A stretch of 64,000 nucleotides of DNA from Polynucleobacter sp. MG-5-Ahmo-C2 (GTDB lineage: Bacteria > Pseudomonadota > Gammaproteobacteria > Burkholderiales > Burkholderiaceae): assembly GCF_018687735.1 (NCBI RefSeq), contig NZ_CP061304.1:558001-622000 (forward strand). The letters are read 5' to 3'. A program made the position numbers and the translations under genes. Under the pieces are notes generated by a model. It was not told the DNA's origin. It saw nothing but the letters and a program-made list of their open reading frames with translations, and did not search any database. Each line of letters begins with the position of its first letter. Positions within the stretch are counted from its first letter, which is position 1. Shown piece after piece: positions 16,004 to 24,710 of the stretch.

Positions 16004-17065
16004 TCAGGACACTACTAAAAGTTTGTCTTGCCGCTTACTCATTTGACCAATAACCCGAGCACCTAAAAAATGGTGTTGATTAAAGATATCTAAAACTTCC
16101 TTAACGCAATCTGGGCTACAAGAAACCAGCAGACCACCACTCGTTTGGGGGTCAGTTAATAAAGCAAGTTGCGCTGGAGTGAAGTCTTTAGGAAGCCTTA
16201 CATCAGATCCATAGCTTTGCCAATTTCGATTGGAAGCCCCAGTAATAATTCCATCATCAGCTAGGGCCTGCACATTAGAAAGCAGGGGTACTTGACTCCA
16301 GTCAATATGAGCCGTGCAATTGGAGCCCCGGGCTAGTTCGAGCATATGACCAGCCAATCCAAAGCCAGTGACATCCGTTAGTGCATGAACACCTGCAAGC
16401 TTTGCCAAATCAGGGCCTGCGATATTGAGCTTGGTGGTGTTAGAAATCATTTCGCGATAGCCATCAGGCCCTAGTAAATCTTTTTTCAATGCTGCGGACA
16501 AAATGCCTACGCCCAGTGGCTTACCCAATATTAAGACGTCGCCAGGTTTTGCGCTCGCATTACTTTTCACGTGTTTTGGATCAACGATGCCAATCGCAAC
16601 CAAACCATAAATTGGTTCAACTGAATCTATCGTATGACCGCCGGCAATAGGAATGCCAGCACTACGGCAGGCTTCAGCCCCGCCTTCCAAAATTCGGGCG
16701 ATCGTCTTATTGGATAAAACTTGGATTGGCATGCCTACCAAGGCAAGTGCAAATAGGGGTGTAGCACCCATTGCGTAGATATCGCTGATGGCATTGGTGG
16801 CGGCAATTTTTCCGAAGTCAAATGGATCATCCACAATCGGCATGAAGAAATCAGTCGTTGCAACAATTGCTTGCGACTCACTAATTTGATAAACAGCAGC
16901 ATCATCTGAGGTCTCAATGCCAATCAGCAACTCTTTTGGGAAGGGCAGTTGTGGAACTTGCTTGAGAATTTCAGAAAGAACGCCAGGCGCAATTTTGCAA
17001 CCGCAACCACCACCATGAGATAGGGAGGTGAGGCGGGGTTCGGTGGCTGTCGTATCTTGAGTCAT
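16004..17065 (-). CDS. selD: Selenide, water dikinase
   Basis: At 353 residues this is a full-length SelD, which makes selenophosphate from selenide and ATP for selenocysteine or 2-selenouridine in tRNA. The N-terminal motif SHGGGCGCKIAP (residues 16-27) has Cys rather than selenocysteine at the active position (C21), followed by C23. The AIRS-type body shows TTDFFMPIVDDPFDFGKIAATNAISDIYAMG in several parts and DVTGFGLAGH. No selA, selB or mnmH lies in the window, so the selenium end product is not defined here. It starts 26 bases after the rhlE-like gene on the same strand and is probably cotranscribed with it. Confidence 0.95.
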   Translation of the reverse strand: MTQDTTATEPRLTSLSHGGGCGCKIAPGVLSEILKQVPQLPFPKELLIGIETSDDAAVYQISESQAIVATTDFFMPIVDDPFDFGKIAATNAISDIYAMGATPLFALALVGMPIQVLSNKTIARILEGGAEACRSAGIPIAGGHTIDSVEPIYGLVAIGIVDPKHVKSNASAKPGDVLILGKPLGVGILSAALKKDLLGPDGYREMISNTTKLNIAGPDLAKLAGVHALTDVTGFGLAGHMLELARGSNCTAHIDWSQVPLLSNVQALADDGIITGASNRNWQSYGSDVRLPKDFTPAQLALLTDPQTSGGLLVSCSPDCVKEVLDIFNQHHFLGARVIGQMSKRQDKLLVVS

Positions 17066-17091
17066 GAAAATATTTTATATCTGAGGCGGAT

Positions 17092-18384
17092 TTATCTATT
17101 AAAGCTTCTTTTGGGCGGGCTCGAGCGCTTAGCTGGAGCTTTGCTAGCCCCACCGGTATTGCTTGAGCCTGCAGCCTTGGGCTTTCTAGATTGCTGATGT
17201 TGTTGGCTGCGCAACTGAATGGGTTGAGCAACGGCGTTGGGATCTGGCTCAAAACCGGCAATGACTTCTTGCGGCAGTTTTTGTTTGATGAGTTTTTCGA
17301 TATCTCTGAGCATTTGGTGTTCATCAACGCAAACCAAAGAAACTGCAACACCATTTGATCCTGCACGTCCGGTTCGTCCAATGCGATGTACATAATCTTC
17401 AGAAACGTTAGGCAAGTCATAGTTCACTACGTGAGGTAGTTGGTCGATATCAATGCCGCGAGCAGCAATATCCGTGGCAACTAAAGCGGTTAACTTACCA
17501 GCCTTGAAATCTGCCAATGCTTTTGTTCTAGCGGATTGACTCTTGTTGCCATGAATAGCCATGCTAGTAATACCATCTTTTTCTAGTTGAGTGACAAGTT
17601 TGTTAGCGCCATGCTTAGTGCGAGTAAAAACGAGGACCTGTTTCCAGTCATTCGTTTTAATCAAGTGTGCTAACAGGGGGTGCTTCTTGGTTCTATCAAC
17701 CGGATGAATCAACTGTGCAATGGCTTCATTCGTGCTATTGCTACGCGCAACTTCAATCAGGGCGGGTGAGTTTAATAAGCCATCTGCGAGTGCTTTAATT
17801 TCAGCGGAGAAAGTGGCCGAGAATAGAAGATTCTGGCGTTGCTTAGGCAGAGCAGCTAGGATCTTTTTGATATCTCGCAAGAAGCCCATATCGAGCATGC
17901 GATCAGCTTCATCTAGAACCAGAATTTCAATATCATTGAGTGAGACGCATTTTTGTGACATCAAATCGAGTAAGCGGCCCGGTGTGGCAACCAAAATATC
18001 TAAGCCGCTAGCAATTGCTTTAATTTGCGGGTTGGCACCGACACCACCAAAGATGACAGTGGACTTCAAGCCAGTGTATTTGCCATACGTGACAACCGAC
18101 TCTTGAACTTGGGCTGCTAACTCGCGAGTGGGAGTCAGAATGAGTACACGTAAGAGGCGTTTGCCAGAATTGGCCTTTGAACTGCTAAGGCGCTGCAAAA
18201 TCGGGAGTGTGAAACCAGCGGTTTTACCGGTACCTGTTTGTGCGGCGGCTAAAAGATCCCCGCCTTTCAGTACTGCCGGAATCGACTTCGCTTGAATCGG
18301 TGTGGGGCTGGTGTAGCCTTCTTCTGCAATAGCGCGAAGAATGGGTTCGGATAAACCGAGGTCTGTAAATAACATAAGGGCCAA
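17092..18384 (-). CDS. DEAD-box ATP-dependent RNA helicase (RhlE-like)
   Basis: The 430-residue protein has all superfamily 2 motifs in order: the Q motif [23 protein letters not shown] (motif I), PTRELAAQV (Ia), [11 protein letters not shown] (II, with the DMGF typical of RhlE), SATFSAEI (III), [19 protein letters not shown] (IV), [11 protein letters not shown] (V) and [10 protein letters not shown] (VI). The last 45 residues are a basic, Gln/Lys/Ser-rich tail that should help RNA binding. It acts on RNA structures such as ribosome precursors or decay intermediates. The RhlE assignment is likely but could shift among close subfamilies. Confidence 0.93.
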   Translation of the reverse strand: MALMLFTDLGLSEPILRAIAEEGYTSPTPIQAKSIPAVLKGGDLLAAAQTGTGKTAGFTLPILQRLSSSKANSGKRLLRVLILTPTRELAAQVQESVVTYGKYTGLKSTVIFGGVGANPQIKAIASGLDILVATPGRLLDLMSQKCVSLNDIEILVLDEADRMLDMGFLRDIKKILAALPKQRQNLLFSATFSAEIKALADGLLNSPALIEVARSNSTNEAIAQLIHPVDRTKKHPLLAHLIKTNDWKQVLVFTRTKHGANKLVTQLEKDGITSMAIHGNKSQSARTKALADFKAGKLTALVATDIAARGIDIDQLPHVVNYDLPNVSEDYVHRIGRTGRAGSNGVAVSLVCVDEHQMLRDIEKLIKQKLPQEVIAGFEPDPNAVAQPIQLRSQQHQQSRKPKAAGSSNTGGASKAPAKRSSPPKRSFNR

Positions 18385-18481
18385 TAAAGTATTGACCCGT
18401 ATTCAATTAAAAGACTATCCCGGTCAATGGGGTGAGCTGCCACGCTAAAGCGTTTGCAGTAAGAGCCTCTATTTTAAAGCA

Positions 18482-18916
18482 TCAGGCCTCATTAGCCAAA
18501 AAGAGCCAATCAGGTAAGGCTTTAGGCTTCAGAGTGCTAGTGTCTACGCAAACAATATGCAAAGTAGCGCTCGCGATGACTTGCATCTCTTTAGTATCGT
18601 TACCCTGAATTTTTCTTTGTGCATTTTGTTTTACGACAACCTGTGTACGGCCACGATGTTCAATCACTTGATCAATATATAAAAGATCATCTAAGCGACC
18701 TGGCTTGTAGAAATGCATGGAGAGTTCTCGGACGGGAAGCAGGATCCCAAATTCATTGATGAGTTTTGTTGGGGTCAGGTCACGCTGCGCCAACCATTCT
18801 GCACGACTGCGCTCAAAGATTTCAAGGTAGCGGCCGTGGTAAACAAAGCCAGCAGCATCGGTATCGGAGTAGCACACACGATGGATGTATGGAAATTGGG
18901 AGTGAGCAGTGGTCAT
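18482..18916 (-). CDS. YbgC/4HBT-family acyl-CoA thioesterase
   Basis: The 144-residue hot-dog-fold protein has the motif YSDTDAAGFVYHGRYLE (residues 16-32). D20 aligns with the catalytic aspartate of YbgC and 4-hydroxybenzoyl-CoA thioesterases. It should hydrolyse short- or medium-chain acyl-CoA in the cytoplasm. YbgC of E. coli is linked to the Tol-Pal operon, but no tol genes are adjacent here. Instead it starts downstream of a GNAT gene on the same strand, 16 bases away. Confidence 0.9.
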   Translation of the reverse strand: MTTAHSQFPYIHRVCYSDTDAAGFVYHGRYLEIFERSRAEWLAQRDLTPTKLINEFGILLPVRELSMHFYKPGRLDDLLYIDQVIEHRGRTQVVVKQNAQRKIQGNDTKEMQVIASATLHIVCVDTSTLKPKALPDWLFLANEA

Positions 18917-18932
18917 AAACAGTGAATGGTTA

Positions 18933-19379
18933 TTAAATAGTATTTACTAATGAGAGCATCATATTACGATGGGCAATCCCTGCTTCGTCATAGATGGCTC
19001 CTTCTGGGAGAAATCCGAGCTTTGCATAAAAAGGAATTGCAGATACCTGAGCATGTAGTGTCAAAACAGAAATTTCTTCTGCTTTGGCTTGGCCAATGAA
19101 ATTGATCAATATTGCTTTGCCAATACCCTGATTGCGGAAAGCGCTTAAGACGGCCATACGCCCAATTTGTGCGTGATTGCTATCCACCATGACTAAACGC
19201 CCAGTGCCTACACACAAAGGGCCTTGATAGGCTAGAGCATGTTTAGCAAGAGGGTCAAATTCATCAAGCTCCATATCCAATGGAACCCCTTGTTCCTCGA
19301 TGAATACTTGCCTGCGTATGAGGTAAGCATCTTGGGATGCCTCCTGCCAAGGTTTGATAAAAATTTCTAAGGTATTCAA
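18933..19379 (-). CDS. GNAT-family N-acetyltransferase
   Basis: The 148-residue single-domain acetyltransferase has the family's acetyl-CoA loop, IGRMAVLSAFRNQGIGKAIL (about residues 72-91), with the R/Q-x-x-G-x-G/A pattern. The N-terminus reads LIRRQVFIEEQGVP, typical of the YjcF/ElaA-type branch. Near the C-terminus FYAKLGFLPEG gives the usual catalytic tyrosine. The substrate is unknown; it may be a small amine or a protein. It is probably cotranscribed with the thioesterase gene. Confidence 0.9.
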   Translation of the reverse strand: MNTLEIFIKPWQEASQDAYLIRRQVFIEEQGVPLDMELDEFDPLAKHALAYQGPLCVGTGRLVMVDSNHAQIGRMAVLSAFRNQGIGKAILINFIGQAKAEEISVLTLHAQVSAIPFYAKLGFLPEGAIYDEAGIAHRNMMLSLVNTI

Positions 19380-19525
19380 CGGGTTTGCTAATTAATAGTA
19401 AGTTTTAGTAGGGTTATTGGCTTAATTTACCAAATAAGCTCAGGAAACTACATATGTCGTGGTTACAATGATTTGGAGCTCTAATTCGGACTCAATCCCA
19501 CCTACTTACTTGCCTAGGAGTTATT

Positions 19526-20107
19526 TTGAAAAAATCTTTACTTGCTGGTTTATTCGCCGCAGTTGGACTTGCTTTTGCAGGCTCTTCTTTCGCTCAGGCG
19601 CCTGCAAAAATGCTGCCATTAGCGGCTGAAGTCATTGTTCTTACTGCTACCGTTGATTCTGTTGATGTAAAGAAGCGCATTGTTGTGCTCAAAGATGCAA
19701 ATGGTAATTTAGCGCAAATGAACGTTGCTAAATCAATCAATGATTTGGATAAAGTTAAAAAAGGTGATGTTTTTGTAGTTGAGCATGCACAAGCGATTGC
19801 TGTTGGCTTAACAGCTGTTACTAAAGATGCTAAGCCAGGTGTTTCTGGTGTTCGCTCTGTAACAGTAGCAGGCAAGGGCTCTGCTAAGCCATTTGAAGAA
19901 ACTACCGATACCATTTATGCAACTGTAAAGATTTCAACAATCGATGCAAAAACCCGTATCGTTACTTTTACACTTCCAAGTGGTGAGAAGCAAAAGGTTA
20001 AGGTTGACCCAGCTGTTTTGGGTCTTGAGAAATTCAAAGCTGGTGACGACGTCATGGTTGAATTTGTTGACGATACAGCCATTGGCTTCGTAACACCTAA
20101 GAAGTAA
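19526..20107 (+). CDS. Exported protein with internal tandem duplication
   Basis: A 193-residue protein starts at a TTG with TAGGAG (19515-19520) well placed. Residues 1-24 are a Sec signal peptide ending SFAQ. The mature protein contains two copies of a beta-rich unit of about 57-60 residues (about 39-95 and 130-189). Both run through [TV]ATV[DK].S[VT]D[AV]K.RIV, a central strand, an LdK-[VF]K.GD strand and a closing D/E-x-A-I-[AG] element. This suggests a doubled OB- or SH3-like barrel in the periplasm. The function is unknown. A terminator follows. Confidence 0.8.
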   Translation: MKKSLLAGLFAAVGLAFAGSSFAQAPAKMLPLAAEVIVLTATVDSVDVKKRIVVLKDANGNLAQMNVAKSINDLDKVKKGDVFVVEHAQAIAVGLTAVTKDAKPGVSGVRSVTVAGKGSAKPFEETTDTIYATVKISTIDAKTRIVTFTLPSGEKQKVKVDPAVLGLEKFKAGDDVMVEFVDDTAIGFVTPKK

Positions 20108-20143
20108 TCAAGCATCTCTGGCTAGGCGCCAGAAGCTAGTAGA

Positions 20144-20167
20144 AAGCCCGCATCTGCGGGCTTTTTC
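20144..20167 (+). terminator. Rho-independent terminator
   Basis: An 8-bp stem (20144-20151 with 20156-20163) with a 4-base loop runs into a T-rich stretch. It sits between the duplicated exported protein gene and the convergent tupA-like gene. Confidence 0.9.
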
Positions 20168-20175
20168 TTTGATCG

Positions 20176-21000
20176 CTACTTCTTGGCGTTCGGGAAGAAG
20201 AGTTGCTCACCACCAATTTGGTAACTTGCAATCACATCTTGACCGTTCTTGGAGATGAGCCAATCAATAAATGCTTGCCCCTCAGCTTTTTTCACGTGAG
20301 GAAACTTCGTTGGATTCACAAGCATTACGCCATATTGGTTGAAAAGTTTGGGGTCACCTTGCACGAGGATTGCTAAATCACCGCGATTCTTGAAGCTCAG
20401 CCAGGTAGCTCTGTCTGCCAGGATGTAGCCATTCATAGCAGAAGCGGTGTTCAGAGCGGGGCCCATACCAGAGCCAGTTTCTTTATACCAAGAGGTGCCA
20501 GGCGCCACAGTAATGCCAGCACCTTTCCAGTAGCGCAGTTCTGCAGCATGTGTGCCACTCTTGTCGCCACGAGAGATAAAAGGAGCTTGCGCAATAGAGA
20601 TTTTCTGTAAGGCTGCTTGGATATCTTTGCCACCACCGACTTTTGCGGGGTCTGACTTAGGTCCAATCAGCACAAAGTCGTTGTACATCACCTCATATCT
20701 TTTAGTGGAGTAGCCCTCCTCAATAAACTTTTCTTCAGCCGGCTTATCGTGCACGAACACAACATCGGCATCGCCGCGGCGCCCAATATCGAGAGCCTGA
20801 CCAGTACCTACCGCAACAACTTTGACTGTAATCCCCGTTTTCATCTGAAAGATTGGGAGAATGAATTCAAATAGCCCGGATTGTTCGGTGGAAGTGGTAG
20901 ATGAAACCACAATGCTTTTCTCTTGGGAGGCGGCTGGGAAAGCGAAGAAGCTCAGATTAACTAGAGCAATCACAATCAAACGAGTGGAAATCAATCTCAT
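20176..21000 (-). CDS. tupA: Tungstate/molybdate-type ABC transporter binding protein (TupA-like)
   Basis: The 274-residue protein has a signal peptide (cleavage near AASQ). It shows the TupA signature VSSTTSTEQSGLFE (about residues 31-44), the GTGQALDIGRRGDAD segment, and SRGDKSGTH, which in TupA contributes the anion-binding serine, threonine and arginine. It should bind tungstate with high affinity in the periplasm, though molybdate selectivity cannot be excluded. The TupB permease and TupC ATPase are not adjacent. The gene diverges from a modA-like gene across a 100-base shared promoter region. Confidence 0.88.
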   Translation of the reverse strand: MRLISTRLIVIALVNLSFFAFPAASQEKSIVVSSTTSTEQSGLFEFILPIFQMKTGITVKVVAVGTGQALDIGRRGDADVVFVHDKPAEEKFIEEGYSTKRYEVMYNDFVLIGPKSDPAKVGGGKDIQAALQKISIAQAPFISRGDKSGTHAAELRYWKGAGITVAPGTSWYKETGSGMGPALNTASAMNGYILADRATWLSFKNRGDLAILVQGDPKLFNQYGVMLVNPTKFPHVKKAEGQAFIDWLISKNGQDVIASYQIGGEQLFFPNAKK

Positions 21001-21100
21001 TAAATACTTTCAGGCTGTTTTAATATTAAATAGGTCTGTTCTGGGTACTTATTGCTTAGTTTAAGCCTACTTGGCTTGATATAAACTGAAGCTAAGTTAT

Positions 21101-21862
21101 TTGCCTGAAATCACATTGCGCCCATTTATCTTCTCCCTCTTTTTGCTTGTATCACAGAGTGTTTTTGCTCAACAGGCTATCGTTGCAGTTGCTGCCAATA
21201 TGAAAGATGCTTTTGGCGAGATTAATACAGCATTTAAGTCTGAAGGCAACCGTGATGTACGCGTCGTATATGGCTCCTCTGGAAACTTCACGGCACAGAT
21301 TATGAATGGCGCACCATTTAACTTATTGATTTCTGCAGATGAACATTTTCCGATTGAATTGTATAGACAAGGGAAGTCGATTGATGAAGGTGTTGTGTAC
21401 GCTATTGGCCAATTGGTAATCATCTCTAAAAATTCTGCTGGCATACGGCTATCAGACAGCAAGACTGAGCTTATTAAGGCAATTAACAAAGCCAATAAGA
21501 TCGCCATTGCTAAGCCTGACTTAGCCCCCTATGGAAAAGCCGCTATTGAGTATCTGAAGGCAGAAGGGCTTTGGAATATTGCAAAAGACAAATTGATCTA
21601 TGCGGACAATGTTGGTATTGCAACGATGTATGTGGTAACAGGCGCCGCGGATTTAGGTTTCACCGCCATCTCTTTGGCCAAGTCTGCGGAGGTCTCTAAG
21701 GAGACCAATTTCATGCTCGTTGATAGCAAACTCTATGAGCCAATTAAGCAAAGAATGGTTTTAATGAAAGGCGCCCCCCAAGAGGCCCTGAGTTTTTATC
21801 GCTTCATGCAAGGTGCTCAGGCTAAATCGATTCTCCAGAAGTACGGTTACAGCACACCTTAA
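21101..21862 (+). CDS. modA: Molybdate ABC transporter binding protein (ModA-like)
   Basis: The 253-residue protein starts at a TTG. It has a signal peptide ending SVFAQQ and a ModA-type body: AIVAVAANMKDAFGEI, VVYGSSGNFTAQI, FNLLISADEHFP, APYGKAAIEYL and DLGFTAISLAKSA. The serines and the alanine main chain in SSGN and the Tyr in DNVGIATMYV position are those that hold the oxyanion in ModA. No modB or modC follows; feoAB comes next. It may therefore share permease parts encoded elsewhere, possibly the same ones used by the divergent TupA-like protein. Confidence 0.87.
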   Translation: MPEITLRPFIFSLFLLVSQSVFAQQAIVAVAANMKDAFGEINTAFKSEGNRDVRVVYGSSGNFTAQIMNGAPFNLLISADEHFPIELYRQGKSIDEGVVYAIGQLVIISKNSAGIRLSDSKTELIKAINKANKIAIAKPDLAPYGKAAIEYLKAEGLWNIAKDKLIYADNVGIATMYVVTGAADLGFTAISLAKSAEVSKETNFMLVDSKLYEPIKQRMVLMKGAPQEALSFYRFMQGAQAKSILQKYGYSTP

Positions 21863-21954
21863 TCCCCCCTTTTTTTACCCTTATCCTTTTTGCGTTGGAT
21901 CAAGCTGCTAAGGCTCTCATTGGCTCATTATTGCCAGGTGGAGGAGGGTTCCCC

Positions 21955-21988
21955 ACGAATGATATTCATTCTCATTTGGGGATATAAT
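21955..21988 (+). promoter_or_regulatory. Fur-like box and -10 element upstream of feoA
   Basis: AATGATATTCATT (21958-21970) matches 12 of 13 bases of the core of the 19-bp Fur consensus. The flanking bases give about 14 of 19. A good -10 hexamer, TATAAT, follows at 21983-21988, so the box covers the expected -35/-10 spacer. This fits iron-dependent repression of feoAB. Confidence 0.75.
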
Positions 21989-22020
21989 TCCCTTACAATT
22001 CACCTAGAAAATCTTATTAA

Positions 22021-22266
22021 ATGAATTTGGACCAAGTCGAACTGGGCAATCTTTACCGAGTTAGTGAGGTAAACGTCCCCAAAGGTGCCCCGCAAATTAA
22101 AGGGCAGCTGGAAGATATTGGCTTTTTGCCGGGTGAGCAGGTTACCGTCCTGCGCAAGGGCTTGCTTGGTAAGGGGCCATACATGGTTCGCGTGGGCGCC
22201 TCTACTTTTGCTTTACGTCAATCTGAGGCACGCATGATTGAAGTTGAATCGGTAGCGCATGTCTGA
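22021..22266 (+). CDS. feoA: Ferrous iron transport protein A
   Basis: The 81-residue SH3-like FeoA has LEDIGFLPGEQVTVLRKG in the middle and FALRQSEARMIEV at the end, both typical. FeoA is a small cytoplasmic protein needed for FeoB-mediated Fe(II) uptake. The last 8 bases overlap feoB, so translation is coupled. A Fur-like box lies upstream. Confidence 0.95.
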   Translation: MNLDQVELGNLYRVSEVNVPKGAPQIKGQLEDIGFLPGEQVTVLRKGLLGKGPYMVRVGASTFALRQSEARMIEVESVAHV

Positions 22267-24172
22267 ATCTAAAGTTCATTTTTTCTCCAACGAACCCGTC
22301 GTTGCATTGCTCGGTAATCCCAACTGCGGTAAAACTGCTCTATTCAATTTGCTGACTGGTAGCCGTCAGAAAGTGGCCAACTATTCTGGTGTCACGGTAG
22401 AGCGTAAAGAAGGGCGTCTTGCACTGGAGTCCGGTAAGAATATTCGTATTCTGGATTTGCCTGGCGCATATAGTCTTTATCCAAGATCATTAGATGAGCG
22501 TGTTACCTGCAATGTTTTATTAGGTAGGGCAGAGGGCGAGAAGCGCCCCGATTTAGTTGTCTGTGTATTGAGTGCCATAAACTTGCGCCGTAATCTGCGC
22601 TTAGTCTTGGCTGCCAAGCGCTTGGGTTTACCCTGCGTAGTTGTCCTGAACATGTTGGATCTCGCAAAACGTCAAGGCTTGCATATTAATACCACTGCAC
22701 TCTCGCGTGAGTTGGGGTTGCCAGTAGTCACTACTATTGGTATTCAGGCGAATGGTGCTGATGATCTTAAACATTTCTTATCGGATTTGGATTGGCGTAA
22801 CTTGGGCGCGTTACAAACGGGCACGAGTGATGCAACCCTGGAAAATGTCGCCTCTCATATTGCCCATACAGAATCTGACAATGTTCAGGTCCAGAAAATT
22901 CTACAGAACCTCAAGCTAGATCAAATCATGCCTGATCACTTAAGCGATCGCTTGGATGGCATCTTGCTCCATCCCTTTTTTGGCCCGCTCATTTTGCTTG
23001 GCCTATTGTTTTTCATTTTCCAGGCGGTATTTAGTTGGGCAACTTTGCCGATGGAGATCATTAAGACTGTGATTGAGTTCTTAGGTGCTCAAATTACTGA
23101 GCTATTGCCTGACAATTGGGTGCGCAGTTTATTGATCAACGGTATTTTGGCTGGACTGGGTGGCGTTGTCATCTTCTTACCCCAAATCTTGATCCTCTTC
23201 TTTTTTATCCTCTTGCTAGAGGAGTTTGGCTATCTGCCCAGAGCTGCCTATTTGCTGGATCGGGTGATGGGATCAGTCGGACTCTCTGGCCGCTCATTTA
23301 TTCCTCTGCTATCGAGCTTTGCATGTGCCATACCCGGCATTATGGCGACCAGAAGTATTTCAAATTCCCGTGATCGCTTGGTAACGATCTTAATTGCACC
23401 AATGATGACTTGCTCAGCCCGTTTGCCTGTGTATGCCTTATTGATCTCTGCTTTTATTCCAGAGAGAAAGCTTTGGGCGAGCATTGATTTGCAGGGCTTA
23501 GTTTTATTCTTACTGTATCTAGCAGGCATTTTGGGCGCAATGGGGGTTGCTTGGATTCTGAAGCGCTTCACCAGCGAGCAGTTTCGGATGAATACCCTGA
23601 TGATGGAGTTACCTAGCTATCACTTACCACGCCTGGGTAATTTAGCTATTAGCTTATGGCAGCGCGCAGAGATTTTCATGCGTCGCGTGGGCGGCATTAT
23701 TCTGATCATGACGGTTGCGCTATGGGCTCTATCCAGCTTTCCACTTCCGCCTGAAGGTGCGATAGGATCGCCCATTCAATATAGCTTTGCCGGCATGATA
23801 GGGCAGGCATTAGCGCATGTATTCTCGCCCATTGGATTTAATTGGCAGATCAGTATTGCTTTAGTTCCAGGTATGGCGGCGCGTGAAGTAGTGGTGAGTT
23901 CCCTGGCTACTGTCTATGCCTTATCAAGCTCTAGTGCCGATGCAGCAGAAGCGCTCATTCCACTAATCTCCTCAGGGTGGTCTTTAGCTACTGCACTTTC
24001 ATTATTGGCTTGGTTTGTATTTGCACCACAGTGTTTATCGACCATTGCTGCAGTGAAGCGGGAAACGGGGGGCTGGAAGATTCCCATCATCATGCTAAGT
24101 TACTTATTTGGCTTAGCCTATTTGGCTTCCTTTATTACCTATAGGATTGCCAGCGCTTTTGGTTTGGCTTAA
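22259..24172 (+). CDS. feoB: Ferrous iron transporter B
   Basis: The 637-residue protein has an N-terminal G domain with G1 GNPNCGKT (residues 19-26), G3 DLPGAYSL and G4 NMLD. A helical linker and a polytopic domain follow, with the two Gate motifs of the Fe(II) permease; a Cys-containing SSFACAIPGIMATRS stretch is clear. It is shorter than E. coli FeoB (773 residues), mainly through a compact linker and C-terminus. No feoC follows, which is common outside the Enterobacteriaceae. It imports Fe(II) across the inner membrane. Confidence 0.96.
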   Translation: MSESKVHFFSNEPVVALLGNPNCGKTALFNLLTGSRQKVANYSGVTVERKEGRLALESGKNIRILDLPGAYSLYPRSLDERVTCNVLLGRAEGEKRPDLVVCVLSAINLRRNLRLVLAAKRLGLPCVVVLNMLDLAKRQGLHINTTALSRELGLPVVTTIGIQANGADDLKHFLSDLDWRNLGALQTGTSDATLENVASHIAHTESDNVQVQKILQNLKLDQIMPDHLSDRLDGILLHPFFGPLILLGLLFFIFQAVFSWATLPMEIIKTVIEFLGAQITELLPDNWVRSLLINGILAGLGGVVIFLPQILILFFFILLLEEFGYLPRAAYLLDRVMGSVGLSGRSFIPLLSSFACAIPGIMATRSISNSRDRLVTILIAPMMTCSARLPVYALLISAFIPERKLWASIDLQGLVLFLLYLAGILGAMGVAWILKRFTSEQFRMNTLMMELPSYHLPRLGNLAISLWQRAEIFMRRVGGIILIMTVALWALSSFPLPPEGAIGSPIQYSFAGMIGQALAHVFSPIGFNWQISIALVPGMAAREVVVSSLATVYALSSSSADAAEALIPLISSGWSLATALSLLAWFVFAPQCLSTIAAVKRETGGWKIPIIMLSYLFGLAYLASFITYRIASAFGLA

Positions 24173-24254
24173 GCCTCACCAGCAGGACTCTAGAGCAGCT
24201 TTTCTCAATCTAGGCTACATTGTTATACATTCGATTGTTTAAGAGAGCATCTTT

Positions 24255-24653
24255 ATGAGTCATAAATCCGCCGCATTTCTCCTATTTAGTTTTCTCGGCC
24301 TTTTCTTTTCTGGCGCAGCCTTTGCTCAGTCTGGTGAAGCCACATACAAACAAGTTTGTGTAAGCTGTCATGGCACTGGCGTGTTAAATGCGCCTAAGTT
24401 TGGCGATAAAGCCAAGTGGGCGCCGCTGATTGCTGAAGGACAGGTTACTCTGACTGCGCATGCATACTTTGGTGTACGTGCTATGCCTCCAAAAGGCGGT
24501 AACCCAAATTTAAGTATTGAGGGATTTTCTGACGCCTTGGTTTACATGGTGAATAACTCCGGCGGCAACTGGAAATCACCCGATGCACAAACCATCGCTG
24601 CTATCAATAAAGAAGTTGAAGCTCGTAGAGTGGGCGCCAATAAGAAGCGGTAA
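24255..24653 (+). CDS. Cytochrome c5-type periplasmic protein
   Basis: The 132-residue protein has a signal peptide ending AAFAQ and one c-type haem site, CVSCH (C35, C38, H39). The likely axial methionine is M77 in RAMPPKGG. This class-I, c5-like layout suits a small soluble electron carrier in the periplasm that feeds a terminal oxidase or other reductase. No oxidase genes are nearby. GAGAG-like bases precede the ATG. Confidence 0.9.
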   Translation: MSHKSAAFLLFSFLGLFFSGAAFAQSGEATYKQVCVSCHGTGVLNAPKFGDKAKWAPLIAEGQVTLTAHAYFGVRAMPPKGGNPNLSIEGFSDALVYMVNNSGGNWKSPDAQTIAAINKEVEARRVGANKKR

Positions 24654-24670
24654 TAAGCTGCAATGAGCTT

Positions 24671-24701
24671 TTCAGCGCTAAGAACCTTTCTTAGCGCTGA
24701 A
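24671..24701. terminator. Perfect 14-bp inverted repeat between convergent genes
   Basis: TTCAGCGCTAAGAA (24671-24684) pairs perfectly with 24688-24701 across a 3-base loop. It lies between the cytochrome gene and the convergent Bug gene. There is no T-run on either side, so it may stop RNA decay or act as a non-canonical terminator. Confidence 0.6.
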
Positions 24702-24710
24702 CTCAATTAC

